A DNA stretch of 64,000 nucleotides from Vicinamibacterales bacterium (GTDB taxonomy: Bacteria; Acidobacteriota; Vicinamibacteria; Vicinamibacterales; UBA2999): NCBI GenBank assembly GCA_041659285.1, contig JBAZYO010000007.1, positions 54,188-118,187 on the forward strand, in the 5' to 3' direction. Below are positions 32,729-41,844 of the stretch, piece after piece; positions within the stretch are counted from its first letter, which is position 1, and the number at the start of each line of letters is the position of its first letter. Under the pieces are notes generated by a model. It had not been told where the DNA came from, searched no databases, and saw only the letters and a list, made by a program, of their open reading frames with translations. The translations under genes and the position numbers were made by a program.

Positions 32729-35376
32729 GCCTCCGCCGCCTCGCCCACCGCTGGCTGGCGCTGATCCGCCAGGGCCGGCTCGATCGCGAACTGGACGATG
32801 AGGTGCTGGCGCACCTGGAGATGGCGGAACAGGACGGCCTCGCCCGCGGGCTGACGCCGGACGAGGCGCGCCGCGAAGCCCGGCTCGCCTTCGGCGGCAT
32901 CCCGCAGATGAAAGAAGTCCATCGCGACGACCGCAGCGCGCGGTGGGTCGAGAACTTCATCAACGACACGCGCCATGGCATCGCCGCGCTCAGGCGCGAC
33001 CCCGCCTTCACCCTGGTCGCGGTCGGCGTGCTGGCGCTCGGCATCGGCGCCAACACCGCGATGTTCAGCCTGGTGGATGGCGTGCTGTTCAAGCCGCTCC
33101 CCTTCCCCAACCCCGAACGCATCGTCCGCTTGTGGGAAGCGCCCTCGGCGACCACGCGCAACTCCACGACCACGCGCAACTTCGTCGAGTTCAAGCGGCA
33201 GAACCGGTCGTTCGCGGCGCTGTCGGCCGAGTCGTTGTCCACCGCCACGGTGTCGATCAACGGCGAGCCCACGCGCCTGAACGGGCGAGACGTGTCGGCG
33301 GATCATTTCACGGTGTTCGGCGTGCAGCCGATCCTGGGCCGCGCCTTCAGGGCGGATGAAGATCAGCCCGGCGCCGACCGGGTGATCATGCTGAGCCACG
33401 CCGCGTGGCAACAGCACTTCGGCGGCGACCGCGGCATTCTCGGCCGCACCGTGCTGCTCGACAACGAGCCCTACCAGGTGATCGGCGTCTTGCCCCCGGG
33501 CGCCTTCGACCGCGACCGGGCGCGGCCGCTGGAAGCGCCCGCGAGCTTCTGGCGATTGAACGCGTTCACGGCGGAGGAACTGGCGGCGAGCAGCCATTGG
33601 CTGAACCCGGTGGGGCGCCTCAAGCCGGGCGTCACGATCGCGCAGGCGCAGGAAGACATGCTCGCCGTTCGCGCGCGCATCGCGGACGTGATTCCGCAGT
33701 GGAAGCAGGACTGGAGCGTGACGGTCGAGCCGTTCGACCAGCTGCTGGTCGGGGATCGCCTGCGCCAGTCGATCTACGTGGCGCTGGGCGCCGTCGTGCT
33801 CGTGCTGCTGATCGCGTGCGCGAACATCACCAACCTGCTGCTGGCGCAGGGCGCCGCGCGCCAGAAGGAAATGGCCGTTCGCGCCGCGCTTGGCGCCAGC
33901 CGCGGCCGCATTGCCGCCCAGTTGCTGGCGGAAAGTTTGGTGCTCGGCCTCCTCGGTGGTGCCGCCGGCGTGGGCCTGGCCGCCGTCCTGATCCAGGCGG
34001 CGGTGCCGTTGTTGCCGGCCATGCCCTTCACGGCCGACGTCACCCTCAACCTGCGCGTGCTCGCCTTTGCCACCGCCACCGCGCTGGCGGTGTCGGTGCT
34101 GGTGGGGTTGTGGCCGGCCATCAGGGTCTCCACCGGTCCGGCGGCGGCCGCGCTCAACAACGCCGCCCGCGGCTCGTCCGGGGCGCACGATGGCGCCCGG
34201 CGACTGATCGTCGCGGCCGAAGTCGCGGTTTCGGTGGTTCTGATCTGCGGCGCCTTCCTGCTGTTCAAGAGCCTGGTGCGCCTGCAGCAGGTGGACATCG
34301 GGGCTCGCCTCGATCACGTGATCACGATGTCGATCGACCTGCCGCGTGACCGCTACCCGAGCGGCAATCACCTGGCGGCGTTCTATCCAACGCTGGTCGA
34401 GCGCCTCAACGCCGTACCTGGTGTTGACTCCGCTTCCGTCTCCGGCGACGTGCCGCTCGAAGGCACGGGCGGCGAGAACCTGCGGATGCCGGGGCGCGAC
34501 GATCGCCTGCTGGTGCGATTCAAGCGGGCCGACGCGGCGTATTTCTCCACCCTCGGCATCCCGGTCGTCGCCGGCCGCGGCTTCACGCCGGAGGATCGCG
34601 TGGGCGCGCCTTACGTCGTGGTGATCAACGAGGCGCTGGCCCGCCGGCTCCAGGATCGGTTCGGGGTTAACAACCCGGTGGGACAGGCCGTGGACCTGCC
34701 CGCGCTGGGATTCGGCCGCGACCGCCGCGCCGTGATGACCGTGGTCGGCGTGATTGGCAACGAGCGCGTGCAGAGCGACTTGCGCGCGCCGGTCGACGAG
34801 ATCGCCTACGTGCCGATTGCACAAGCGCCCCGCATGCAGATCAAGCTGGCCGTGCGCACGCACGGCGACGCCGCCGCGGCCGTGCCGGCCATTCGCGAGG
34901 CGGTGCGGCAGCTCGACGCGCGGCTGGCGCTCGCGGACGTGCGCACCATGGAGCAGATTTGGGAGCGCAGCCTCTCCGGGTTGAAAGAGCCGGTCTGGCT
35001 GATTGGGATCTTCGCGGCGATCTCGGCGCTGCTGGCCGCGCTCGGCCTCTACGGCGTGCTCGCCCACTCGGTCGCGCGGCAGCGGCGCGAGATCGGAATT
35101 CGCATGGCCCTCGGCGCGCGCGCGAATGACGTGCTGGCCTTCGTGGCGCGCGGCACGCTGACCATGGTCGGGCTGGGATTGGTGACGGGGCTCGCGGGAG
35201 CAATGGCGCTCACGCGCGTCACCACCAGCCTGTTGTTCGAAGTCTCCGCGCTCGACCCCTGGGCCTTCATCGCCGGCGGCGCGGCGATGGCCACGGTCGC
35301 GCTGGCCGCGGCGCTGGTCCCCGCCCGCCGCGCCACGCGGATCGATCCGGCCACGGCCTTGCACAGAGAAGCGTAG
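32725..35376 (+). CDS. ABC transporter permease of the ADOP (MacB/FtsX-like) type
   Basis: An 883-residue protein starting with GTG that overlaps the PadR stop codon. An N-terminal cytoplasmic helix region (RELDDEVLAHLEMAEQDGLARGLTP) precedes the first transmembrane segment (about 98-118) and a MacB-type periplasmic domain. Two FtsX permease blocks follow (about 350-480 and 760-880), the duplicated arrangement of acidobacterial orphan permeases. No ATPase gene is adjacent. Family members probably act in lipoprotein, peptide or drug export; the substrate is unknown. Confidence 0.9.
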   Translation: MSLRRLAHRWLALIRQGRLDRELDDEVLAHLEMAEQDGLARGLTPDEARREARLAFGGIPQMKEVHRDDRSARWVENFINDTRHGIAALRRDPAFTLVAVGVLALGIGANTAMFSLVDGVLFKPLPFPNPERIVRLWEAPSATTRNSTTTRNFVEFKRQNRSFAALSAESLSTATVSINGEPTRLNGRDVSADHFTVFGVQPILGRAFRADEDQPGADRVIMLSHAAWQQHFGGDRGILGRTVLLDNEPYQVIGVLPPGAFDRDRARPLEAPASFWRLNAFTAEELAASSHWLNPVGRLKPGVTIAQAQEDMLAVRARIADVIPQWKQDWSVTVEPFDQLLVGDRLRQSIYVALGAVVLVLLIACANITNLLLAQGAARQKEMAVRAALGASRGRIAAQLLAESLVLGLLGGAAGVGLAAVLIQAAVPLLPAMPFTADVTLNLRVLAFATATALAVSVLVGLWPAIRVSTGPAAAALNNAARGSSGAHDGARRLIVAAEVAVSVVLICGAFLLFKSLVRLQQVDIGARLDHVITMSIDLPRDRYPSGNHLAAFYPTLVERLNAVPGVDSASVSGDVPLEGTGGENLRMPGRDDRLLVRFKRADAAYFSTLGIPVVAGRGFTPEDRVGAPYVVVINEALARRLQDRFGVNNPVGQAVDLPALGFGRDRRAVMTVVGVIGNERVQSDLRAPVDEIAYVPIAQAPRMQIKLAVRTHGDAAAAVPAIREAVRQLDARLALADVRTMEQIWERSLSGLKEPVWLIGIFAAISALLAALGLYGVLAHSVARQRREIGIRMALGARANDVLAFVARGTLTMVGLGLVTGLAGAMALTRVTTSLLFEVSALDPWAFIAGGAAMATVALAAALVPARRATRIDPATALHREA

Positions 35377-35419
35377 CCCGGCCGCGGAACCGGCGGCCCG
35401 GCAGGGCATCCTATGGGGC

Positions 35420-35899
35420 ATGGCGTTCAACGAACTGCTCGTCAGCCCGGTCTCGTATGCGCCGCCCGCCCACGTGCTCGAGGGCCTGTCGGATGTGGAG
35501 GCCGTTCGCCGGATCGACGGCATCCCGCACGCAGTGGCCGAGCTGGTCGCGCACCTGTCGTTCTGGCAGGAATGGTTCCTGGATCGTTGCCGGGGAACGG
35601 CAACGCCGATGGCGAAGCACGCGACCGACGGCTGGCCGCCGGCGCCGCCGGGATGCTGGGACGAAACGCGGAGGCGCTTTCTCGAGGGATTGCGGCAAGC
35701 CGCGGCGGTGGGCTCAAAGGCGGATCGCCTGGCCCGGCCGCTCTCACCCGCCATTGAATCGCCGCGCCTGTCTCATTACACCGTGCGCGATGCGCTGACG
35801 CACGTCGCCGTGCACAACGCGCATCACCTCGGACAGGTCGTGGTGTTGAGGCAATTGCTCGGCCGTTGGCCCCCGCCGTCCGGCAGCTGGACCTGGTAA
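35420..35899 (+). CDS. DinB-like metal-binding protein
   Basis: A 159-residue four-helix protein. The DinB/YfiT metal triad is visible as His in VAHLSFWQEWFLD and the paired HNAHHLGQVVVLRQLLG motif. Such proteins are often thiol transferases (bacillithiol/mycothiol-type) or stress proteins. It starts 43 bp after the permease gene and may share its transcript. Confidence 0.82.
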   Translation: MAFNELLVSPVSYAPPAHVLEGLSDVEAVRRIDGIPHAVAELVAHLSFWQEWFLDRCRGTATPMAKHATDGWPPAPPGCWDETRRRFLEGLRQAAAVGSKADRLARPLSPAIESPRLSHYTVRDALTHVAVHNAHHLGQVVVLRQLLGRWPPPSGSWTW

Positions 35900-35915
35900 A
35901 GCCAACCCGAGATCG

Positions 35916-35945
35916 GGAGATCAGAAGACTTTTCTCCTGATCTCC
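35916..35945. repeat. Palindrome GGAGATCAG / CTGATCTCC
   Basis: GGAGATCAG (35916-35924) pairs with CTGATCTCC (35937-35945), and the inner AGA/TCT extends the stem. It is located between convergent genes, where it could terminate transcription. It resembles the AACAGGAG/CTCCTGTT element at 44704-44738. Confidence 0.6.
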
Positions 35946-35955
35946 TGGCCTCCTG

Positions 35956-37686
35956 TTAGTACCCGCGCGGGTTGCCGCCGCGGCCTCTCGGTTGCGGCGG
36001 GTTCTTCAGAAGCTTGTACTGCGCAATGGCCGCGTTCACCTTGAACTCGATGCCCATGCGGCCGATTTCAGCGGTGGCCTTCATCGGATCACCGGACACG
36101 CCCGAGTCTTTCGGTCCGCCCCACGCCATCAGCATGTTCTTGCGGACGCCCGCCGGGTTCACGTGCAGCATCTGCGCGGTGTCGCTGATGCCGGCGTGCG
36201 AACCGATCATCTCGTCGTCGTAACCGAACGCCGCCTGCATCCAGGCGCGGTAGTGGACGCGGCCGTCTTCGTAATAGGCGGTCAGCGCGTAGACCTTGGT
36301 GGTGCCGCCCTTCCATTCCTCGTTCAGCTTGTTGGCCACCGCGGTCATGCCGGCCTGGTTGCCGCCGCTGTCGCCGATGAACAGGATGTCGGTGGCGCCG
36401 TGGGCCTTGAGGCTGCGGGCGGCGGCATCGAGCAGCAGGTCGTAGGCCGGCGACGGCAGCGAGATGGCGCCGGCGTTCTGCCGGTCGGGATCGCCTTCCG
36501 GCACGTACTGGATGACCGGGGCGACGAGCGCGTTCTTCAGCCGGCGCGCCATCACGTTCGCGGCATGGGTCACGGTGTAGTTATGCTTGCCCATCACCAT
36601 GTGGTAGCCGTTCTTCTCGGTGCCGCCGGTCGGGACGATGAACACCGTCTTGCCGGCCTTCATCGCGTCGCGGTTCTCTTCCCATGTCAGCTCGTCGATG
36701 AACACGGTGTCGGGCGCCTTGGTCGGCGTCAGGCCCGCGGGCGCGGTCACCATGGTCGGCTGCGGCGGGCCCGCCGGCGCGTTCTGGGGACCGCCGCGAC
36801 CGCCGCCGCCCCTGGGCGCCTGCGGCGCGGCCACCGGCGGCTCGCTGCCGTCCAACATCCGCTTGACCTGTGCCAGTGCCAGGTCGACCTTGATCTGCAG
36901 CAGGGCCTTGCCCACTTCTGGTGTCGACTTCGACTGGTTGTTGCCGCTCACGCCGTTGTTCGGGTAGTCGTTGCCGGTCAGGCGATCGCGGCGAATGTGC
37001 TTCGGCGCGACGAACAACAGTTCCGAGGTGTCGAGAATGTTCGCGTGGTTGCCGACCTGGTCGTCGGCCACCTTCAGGTACTTCGCCGCCCACGTGTTCT
37101 GCTGCGCGTGCGCCTTGGTGTAGTAGTCGTCCACCCAGTAGGCGGTCGCGGCGCCCTGCCACAAGGCGTTGAGCTTCTCGGCCGCGGCGCGCATGCCGGT
37201 GCGGTTGCCGCCCGACTCACCGAGGAACAGGATCTTCTTGAAGCCGCCGGCCTTCAGGCTGCGGCCCGTCATGACCAGCAGCTCGACGAAGCGATCTTCG
37301 GGCAGCGTGATGGTGCCCGGCTTGCCCATGTGGCCGCCGGGGTTTTCCCAGCTGCCCTCGGGCACGTAGGTGACGATCGGCGCCACCAGCGTCTTGCCGA
37401 GCGCGCGGGCGACCTTGTCGGCCGACCAGGTCATGACGAACTTGTGCTCGCCGTCCACCATGTGCGGCCCCTTCTGCTCGGTACCAGCGGTGCCGACGAT
37501 CACGCTCGTGGTGCCGGCGGCGACGAGGTCCCGAACCTCGGCCCACGTCAATTCTTCGATGAATACCGTATCGGGCGGCTTGCCCGAAGACATGGTCGCC
37601 GGCGCGGTGTCGGGACGCTGCGCGGAGACCGTCAGGACGAACAACACCGGGAGCGCGAAGAGACTGAAAAGCACGCGATTCTTCAT
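35956..37686 (-). CDS. Two-domain creatininase-like exported protein
   Basis: A 576-residue protein with a signal peptide (1-22) and two creatininase-fold domains (about 38-275 and 325-560). A Gly/Pro-rich linker (about 285-320) joins them. Each domain has an ELTW start, a GTE(Q/K)xGxHM motif for the metal-ligand His region, YVPEG, and ILFLGESGGN or ILFIGDSGGN, where the family usually has HGGN. The ligand-bearing positions are thus partly changed, so classical amidohydrolase activity is uncertain. The start at 37686 is chosen at the signal peptide; the longer frame is antisense to the next gene's leader. Confidence 0.78.
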   Translation of the reverse strand: MKNRVLFSLFALPVLFVLTVSAQRPDTAPATMSSGKPPDTVFIEELTWAEVRDLVAAGTTSVIVGTAGTEQKGPHMVDGEHKFVMTWSADKVARALGKTLVAPIVTYVPEGSWENPGGHMGKPGTITLPEDRFVELLVMTGRSLKAGGFKKILFLGESGGNRTGMRAAAEKLNALWQGAATAYWVDDYYTKAHAQQNTWAAKYLKVADDQVGNHANILDTSELLFVAPKHIRRDRLTGNDYPNNGVSGNNQSKSTPEVGKALLQIKVDLALAQVKRMLDGSEPPVAAPQAPRGGGGRGGPQNAPAGPPQPTMVTAPAGLTPTKAPDTVFIDELTWEENRDAMKAGKTVFIVPTGGTEKNGYHMVMGKHNYTVTHAANVMARRLKNALVAPVIQYVPEGDPDRQNAGAISLPSPAYDLLLDAAARSLKAHGATDILFIGDSGGNQAGMTAVANKLNEEWKGGTTKVYALTAYYEDGRVHYRAWMQAAFGYDDEMIGSHAGISDTAQMLHVNPAGVRKNMLMAWGGPKDSGVSGDPMKATAEIGRMGIEFKVNAAIAQYKLLKNPPQPRGRGGNPRGY

Positions 37687-37760
37687 GGCGGTAAGCCTAC
37701 ACCGGTTGCGATTGCTTTTGTCACATCGCCCGCGCCACCATGCCAGCAGGAGTTGCCGCA

Positions 37761-39323
37761 ATGCGCCGTTTGTTCGCCGCCCTGTTTGTCTTTGTCCTTC
37801 TCCCCGGCTGCGCCGGCGGGCGTGGCGCCGCCTCAGCCCCTGGGTCGCGGCCGGCGCGGCCGCAGCCGACGCCGGCACCGCCGGAAGCCCCGGCGGCCTC
37901 GCCGTTGCGCCAGCGCTGGCTCGAGATGTTCGCGCGCGGCTACTTCCCCGGACGCAGCGGCCAGGTGTTCATGGTGCCGCGCGAGGGCGACGTCATCACC
38001 GATCACGACCCGCTCTACGTCTTCATGCACGGCTCGCCGTGGGACTACGACACGCGCATCCCGATCCTGTTCCACGGTGCCCCGTTCGTGAAGGCCGGGC
38101 AGTGGCCCGACGCCGCGGCGCAGCAGGACATCGCCCCCACCGTTGGCACGCTGATGGGCGCGCCGGCCGCGGCCACCTACACCGGCAGGGTGCTCGCCAA
38201 TGCCCTTGCGCCCGGGACCGCGCGGCCGCGCGTGGTATCGATCATGGTGCTCGACGCCATGCGCGCCGACTACTTCGACACCTATGCGGCGGTGATGCCG
38301 ACCCTGTCGCGCCTGCGCCGCGAGGGCGCGTGGTTCGCCGAGGCGCGCGCGACCGTGCTGCCCACCGTGACCGGCGTGGGGCATGCCACCATCGGCACCG
38401 GCACCGATCCTCGCGTGCACGGCATCACCGTCAACAACCTGTTCAACCGCGCCACGGGCCGGCCGCAGCCCGCCTACGAAGGGCTCGACCCGCGGGAGTT
38501 GATGGCGCTGACGCTGGCCGACACGTGGAACCTCGTCACCGACGGGCAGGCCGTGATCATCGGCCAGGGCGGGGCCATTCGGGCCACCGCCGGCCTGGTC
38601 GGCCACGGCTCCTGCCTGGTGGGCGCGAAGAAGGTGCTGGCGGCCAGTTACGGCGGCGCCGATGGCGGATGGGAAACCAACCCGCAGTGCTACACCATGC
38701 CGGCGGCACTGAAGCCGCTCGTGGGGCGGCGCGTGTGGGAAGACGCCGGCGGCACCTGGATGGGCCACGACATTGCCAGCGCCTCGAAATTCCGCGCCTC
38801 GAGCCTGTTCCAGAAGTTCGAGGGCGAGGCGCTGCGCGCCGTGGTCGGCGCCTCTGGCGCCGGCGCGGACGAGGTCACCGATCTGGTTGTCGTCAACATG
38901 AAGGGACCCGACTACGTCGGCCACCAGTACGGACCCGACTCGGCCGAGCTGAAAGAGACGCTGGCCGAGCTCGATCGGCAGGTGACGGCGTACCTGGCGC
39001 TCATCGACGGCAAGGCCGGGCCCGGCCGCAGCCTGACGGTGATTACCGCGGACCACGGCACACCGGGCGAGCCGGCGCCGGGGCGCCGGCACTACATCGA
39101 GGACATCACGCCGATGATCCACGCGCGCTTCGATCCGGAGGGCAAGATCGTCCAGTACTACGGTGACGCGGCGAACAACCAGATCTACGTCGACACCGCG
39201 CGCCTGCGGTCGCTCGGCTTCACGCTGAAGGATGTGACCACCATGCTCGAAGGCCTGGGCTACTTCGCCGCGGCGTTCACCGAGGACGAGGTCAGGGCCG
39301 CGCAGGCACGGCTGCCGAAGTAA
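37761..39323 (+). CDS. Alkaline phosphatase-superfamily lipoprotein with permuted domain order
   Basis: A 520-residue protein with a lipoprotein signal (VFVLLPGC, Cys17). Residues about 68-135 (HGSPWDYDTRIPILFHGAPF, QQDIAPTVGTLMGAP) correspond to what is normally the C-terminal end of PafA/NPP-type phosphatases. The usual N-terminal part follows: Asp165 in VLDAMRADY, nucleophile Thr202 or Thr204 in PTVTGVGHATIGTG, VHGITVNN, then Asp384/His388 in KGPDYVGHQYG and Asp431/His432 in TADHG. All metal ligands are present, with His90 supplied from the N-terminus. It would hydrolyse phosphomonoesters or diesters at the cell envelope. Confidence 0.82.
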   Translation: MRRLFAALFVFVLLPGCAGGRGAASAPGSRPARPQPTPAPPEAPAASPLRQRWLEMFARGYFPGRSGQVFMVPREGDVITDHDPLYVFMHGSPWDYDTRIPILFHGAPFVKAGQWPDAAAQQDIAPTVGTLMGAPAAATYTGRVLANALAPGTARPRVVSIMVLDAMRADYFDTYAAVMPTLSRLRREGAWFAEARATVLPTVTGVGHATIGTGTDPRVHGITVNNLFNRATGRPQPAYEGLDPRELMALTLADTWNLVTDGQAVIIGQGGAIRATAGLVGHGSCLVGAKKVLAASYGGADGGWETNPQCYTMPAALKPLVGRRVWEDAGGTWMGHDIASASKFRASSLFQKFEGEALRAVVGASGAGADEVTDLVVVNMKGPDYVGHQYGPDSAELKETLAELDRQVTAYLALIDGKAGPGRSLTVITADHGTPGEPAPGRRHYIEDITPMIHARFDPEGKIVQYYGDAANNQIYVDTARLRSLGFTLKDVTTMLEGLGYFAAAFTEDEVRAAQARLPK

Positions 39324-39405
39324 TCCGGCTGAAGCCGGATGCCACATGGATGTAGCGTCCGCCTTTAGGCGGACCTTGTCACGTGGCGTCCGCCTTCAGG
39401 CGGAC
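39323..39405. repeat. Three REP-like palindromes between convergent genes
   Basis: ATCCGGC-TGAA-GCCGGAT (39323-39340, inverted orientation), GTCCGCC-TTTA-GGCGGAC (39357-39374) and GTCCGCC-TTCA-GGCGGAC (39388-39405), each with the GTAGC/GTGGC leader. The first overlaps the phosphatase stop codon and the last abuts the peptidase stop codon, so they fill the intergenic space exactly. Confidence 0.88.
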
Positions 39406-41763
39406 CTATCGCGGCCCGGGCGGCAGGTGCTGGAGAAAGTACCTGGCAATCAGCTTGTAGACGTGGGGCGTGGTGCCGGGGCCTTCGGAGATGCCGTGCG
39501 TCCGGTTGGGATAGATCATCGAGTCGAACGGCTTGCCGAGTTCGATCAGGCGGTTCACCAGCTTCTCGGTGCCCTGCGCGTGCACGTTGTCGTCCCCGGA
39601 GCCGTGGACGATCAGCAGCTTCCCTTGCAGCCCTGCCGCGAAATTGATCGGCGATCCGATGCGGTAGCCTTCCACGTTCTGCTGCGGCAGGCCCATGTAA
39701 CGCTCCTGGTAGATGGTGTCGTACAGCTTCTGGTCCGGCACCGGCGCCACCGACACGCCGACCTTGTAGACATCGGGGAACCGGAACATCGCGTTGAGCG
39801 TGCCGGAGCCGCCACCGCTCCATCCCCACACGCCAAGGCGACTGCCGTCGAGATAGGGATACTTCGCGACCAGGGCACGCATGGCGGCGGCCTGCTCCTT
39901 CGATGACAGGTCCCCCACCGTGCCGTACACGACCTTCCGCCACGCCGCGCCTCTCGGCGCCGGGGTGCCGCGGTTGTCCACGCTCAACACGATGTAACCC
40001 GCTTCGGCAAGAGCACGGTGGAACAACATCCGCCCGCCACCCCACGAGTCGTTGACCGTCTGTCCGGCCGGCTCGCCATAGACATGCGAGATCACCGGGT
40101 AACGCTTCGCCGGATCGAACGTGGACGGCTTGAGCATCCAGCCGTCGAGCGTGATGCCGCCGCCGATGTCGAGGGTGAAGAACTCCACCGGCGGCCTGAG
40201 GACCGGGGCGAGCTTGGTCACCACCGCCGCCGGATCGGTGAGGGCCCGCAGGGACTTGTGTCCCGGCAGGTCAATCACGTCGGTCACCGGCGGGCTGTCG
40301 AACCGCGAGTAGGTGTGGAATGCCAAGCGGCCGCCGGGCGCGATGTCGTAGCGATGCGTGCCCGGCTGAATGGCGGGCGTGACCCGTTCGGGCGTGCCGC
40401 TGCCGTCCAGCCTCGATCGGTACAGGTAGCGCTGGCCGGCGTTGTGCGGCGAGGCGACAAAGTACAGCCAGCCGCCCTTCTCGTCGAACCCCGCCATCTC
40501 GGTGACGTCACCGTCGAACTTCGTGAGCAACCGGCCGGCGCCGCCCTCGCGCGGCACGCGATACACGTGCTGCCAGCCGTCGCGCTCGCTCATCCAGAGG
40601 AAGGTGCGACCGCCCTCGATCCACGGCACCTCCTCGACGACATCCACCCAGGTGGTCGACTCATCGCGGAACACGCGTTTCACCTCGCCGTTCCTGATGT
40701 CGGACGCCAGGAAGTCGTTGCGGTTCTGCAGGCGGTTCAGCTGCTGGATGGACACGGTGCTGGCGTCGATCCAGTTGAGCCGCGCCAGGTAGCTGTCGCG
40801 CGGGTCGCCCTCCGTCTTCACCCACGTGGTGTCGCCGCCGTCGGCGCTCACCACGCCGATGCGCACCGCGGAATTGGTGGTGCCGGCCTTCGGATACGGA
40901 ATCCGCGTGATGGTCGGATACAGGCTGTCGGTGTTGTTGATCAGCGAGAAGATGCCGACGCCGGTGCTGTCGAACTGCCAGTAGGCAATCGAGCGGCCGT
41001 CGGGGCTCCAGCGAAAGCCGTCGCGCACGCCCAGCTCTTCTTCGTAGACCCAGTCGGACGTGCCGTTGATCGTGGTCTCGGATCCATCACGCGTCAGCTG
41101 CGTCACCCGGCCGTCGTCGATGCGCTCGACGTAGATGTTGTTGCCGCGCACGTAGCCCACGCGAGTGCCGTCCGGCGAGAACTTGGCGAACATCAGCGAC
41201 GAAGCCGGCGCGCCGGCGCCCAACTGCTTCAGGCCGCTGCTCTCCCGCCTTCGCCCGGGTACGACGGCATCACGAGCTTCGGCGGGGGAACTCAGGTCGA
41301 GCACCCAGTAGTCGCCGCGCGTGTTCTGGCGCCACACCCGCTGCGTGTTGGTAAACACCAGCAGCTTCGCCCCATCGTCCGACCAGGCGTAGTCGTCAAT
41401 CGACAGGGAAGGATTTGGTGATTGGGTGGTTTGGCGATCTGGAGATTTGGCGTCAGCCGCGGCCTCCGGCATGAGCCGGGAGGCCGGAACCAAGATCGAT
41501 CGGGCGCCGGTGGCGGCGTCGTAGCGGGCGATGTCCCAGCCCTTGGCGGGCTCGACGGCGCGCTCGACCGTGGTGTAGGCGGTGCCATCGGCCAGCCAGC
41601 GGGCCGGACCGAAGCGCGGGAGCGCGAACTCGTTGGCGGAGAAGATGCGGTCGATCTGCTGATCGACCGCCCGCGCGCGCGCATCCTGGCGCGCCGAGAT
41701 CGGTACCGCCAGCGTCGCCACCGCCATGGCGGCCACCAAGAGTCGGGATGGGCTCAGGGTCAT
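39406..41763 (-). CDS. S9 family serine peptidase (dipeptidyl-peptidase IV-like)
   Basis: A 785-residue exported peptidase. Signal peptide (1-24), an eight-bladed DPPIV N-terminal propeller, then the catalytic domain with nucleophile in VWGWSGGGSGTLNA, aspartate in VHGSGDDNVHAQG and histidine in NRTHGISEGPG. The upstream propeller double-Glu region (DWVYEEELGVRDG) needed to anchor the peptide N-terminus is present, so it is a credible dipeptidyl peptidase. Two inserts, at about residues 105-118 (from a GGTGATTTGG tract) and 165-175 (from a repeat with CGGGCGAAGGCGG), are repeat-derived. Confidence 0.93.
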   Translation of the reverse strand: MTLSPSRLLVAAMAVATLAVPISARQDARARAVDQQIDRIFSANEFALPRFGPARWLADGTAYTTVERAVEPAKGWDIARYDAATGARSILVPASRLMPEAAADAKSPDRQTTQSPNPSLSIDDYAWSDDGAKLLVFTNTQRVWRQNTRGDYWVLDLSSPAEARDAVVPGRRRESSGLKQLGAGAPASSLMFAKFSPDGTRVGYVRGNNIYVERIDDGRVTQLTRDGSETTINGTSDWVYEEELGVRDGFRWSPDGRSIAYWQFDSTGVGIFSLINNTDSLYPTITRIPYPKAGTTNSAVRIGVVSADGGDTTWVKTEGDPRDSYLARLNWIDASTVSIQQLNRLQNRNDFLASDIRNGEVKRVFRDESTTWVDVVEEVPWIEGGRTFLWMSERDGWQHVYRVPREGGAGRLLTKFDGDVTEMAGFDEKGGWLYFVASPHNAGQRYLYRSRLDGSGTPERVTPAIQPGTHRYDIAPGGRLAFHTYSRFDSPPVTDVIDLPGHKSLRALTDPAAVVTKLAPVLRPPVEFFTLDIGGGITLDGWMLKPSTFDPAKRYPVISHVYGEPAGQTVNDSWGGGRMLFHRALAEAGYIVLSVDNRGTPAPRGAAWRKVVYGTVGDLSSKEQAAAMRALVAKYPYLDGSRLGVWGWSGGGSGTLNAMFRFPDVYKVGVSVAPVPDQKLYDTIYQERYMGLPQQNVEGYRIGSPINFAAGLQGKLLIVHGSGDDNVHAQGTEKLVNRLIELGKPFDSMIYPNRTHGISEGPGTTPHVYKLIARYFLQHLPPGPR
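41411..41450. repeat. GGTGATTTGG-type degenerate tandem tract within S9 peptidase
   Basis: Units of the form GGATTTGGTGATT, GGGTGGTTTGG, CGATCTGGAGATTTGG read in frame as a Ser/Pro/Gln-rich loop. A related tract lies at 51903-51929. Confidence 0.6.
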
Positions 41764-41785
41764 CGTGCAGACATTATCGACGGTG

Positions 41786-41814
41786 CCGGGGCCGCGCGCG
41801 CAGGCGCGGCCCGG
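41786..41814 (-). terminator. GC-rich hairpin after icd
   Basis: CCGGGGCCGCGC (41786-41797) pairs with GCGCGGCCCGG (41804-41814) with one bulge. It lies between the icd stop codon and the start of the S9 peptidase gene, both on the minus strand. Confidence 0.5.
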
Positions 41815-41844
41815 CGGCTGGCCAAGTAGTGCCTCGGCGCGGGC

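Noticed and set aside
32626..35754. 1042-residue minus-strand reading frame
   Set aside because: Antisense to the PadR-permease genes; composition (Arg/His/Gln-rich) is that of GC-driven shadow frames.
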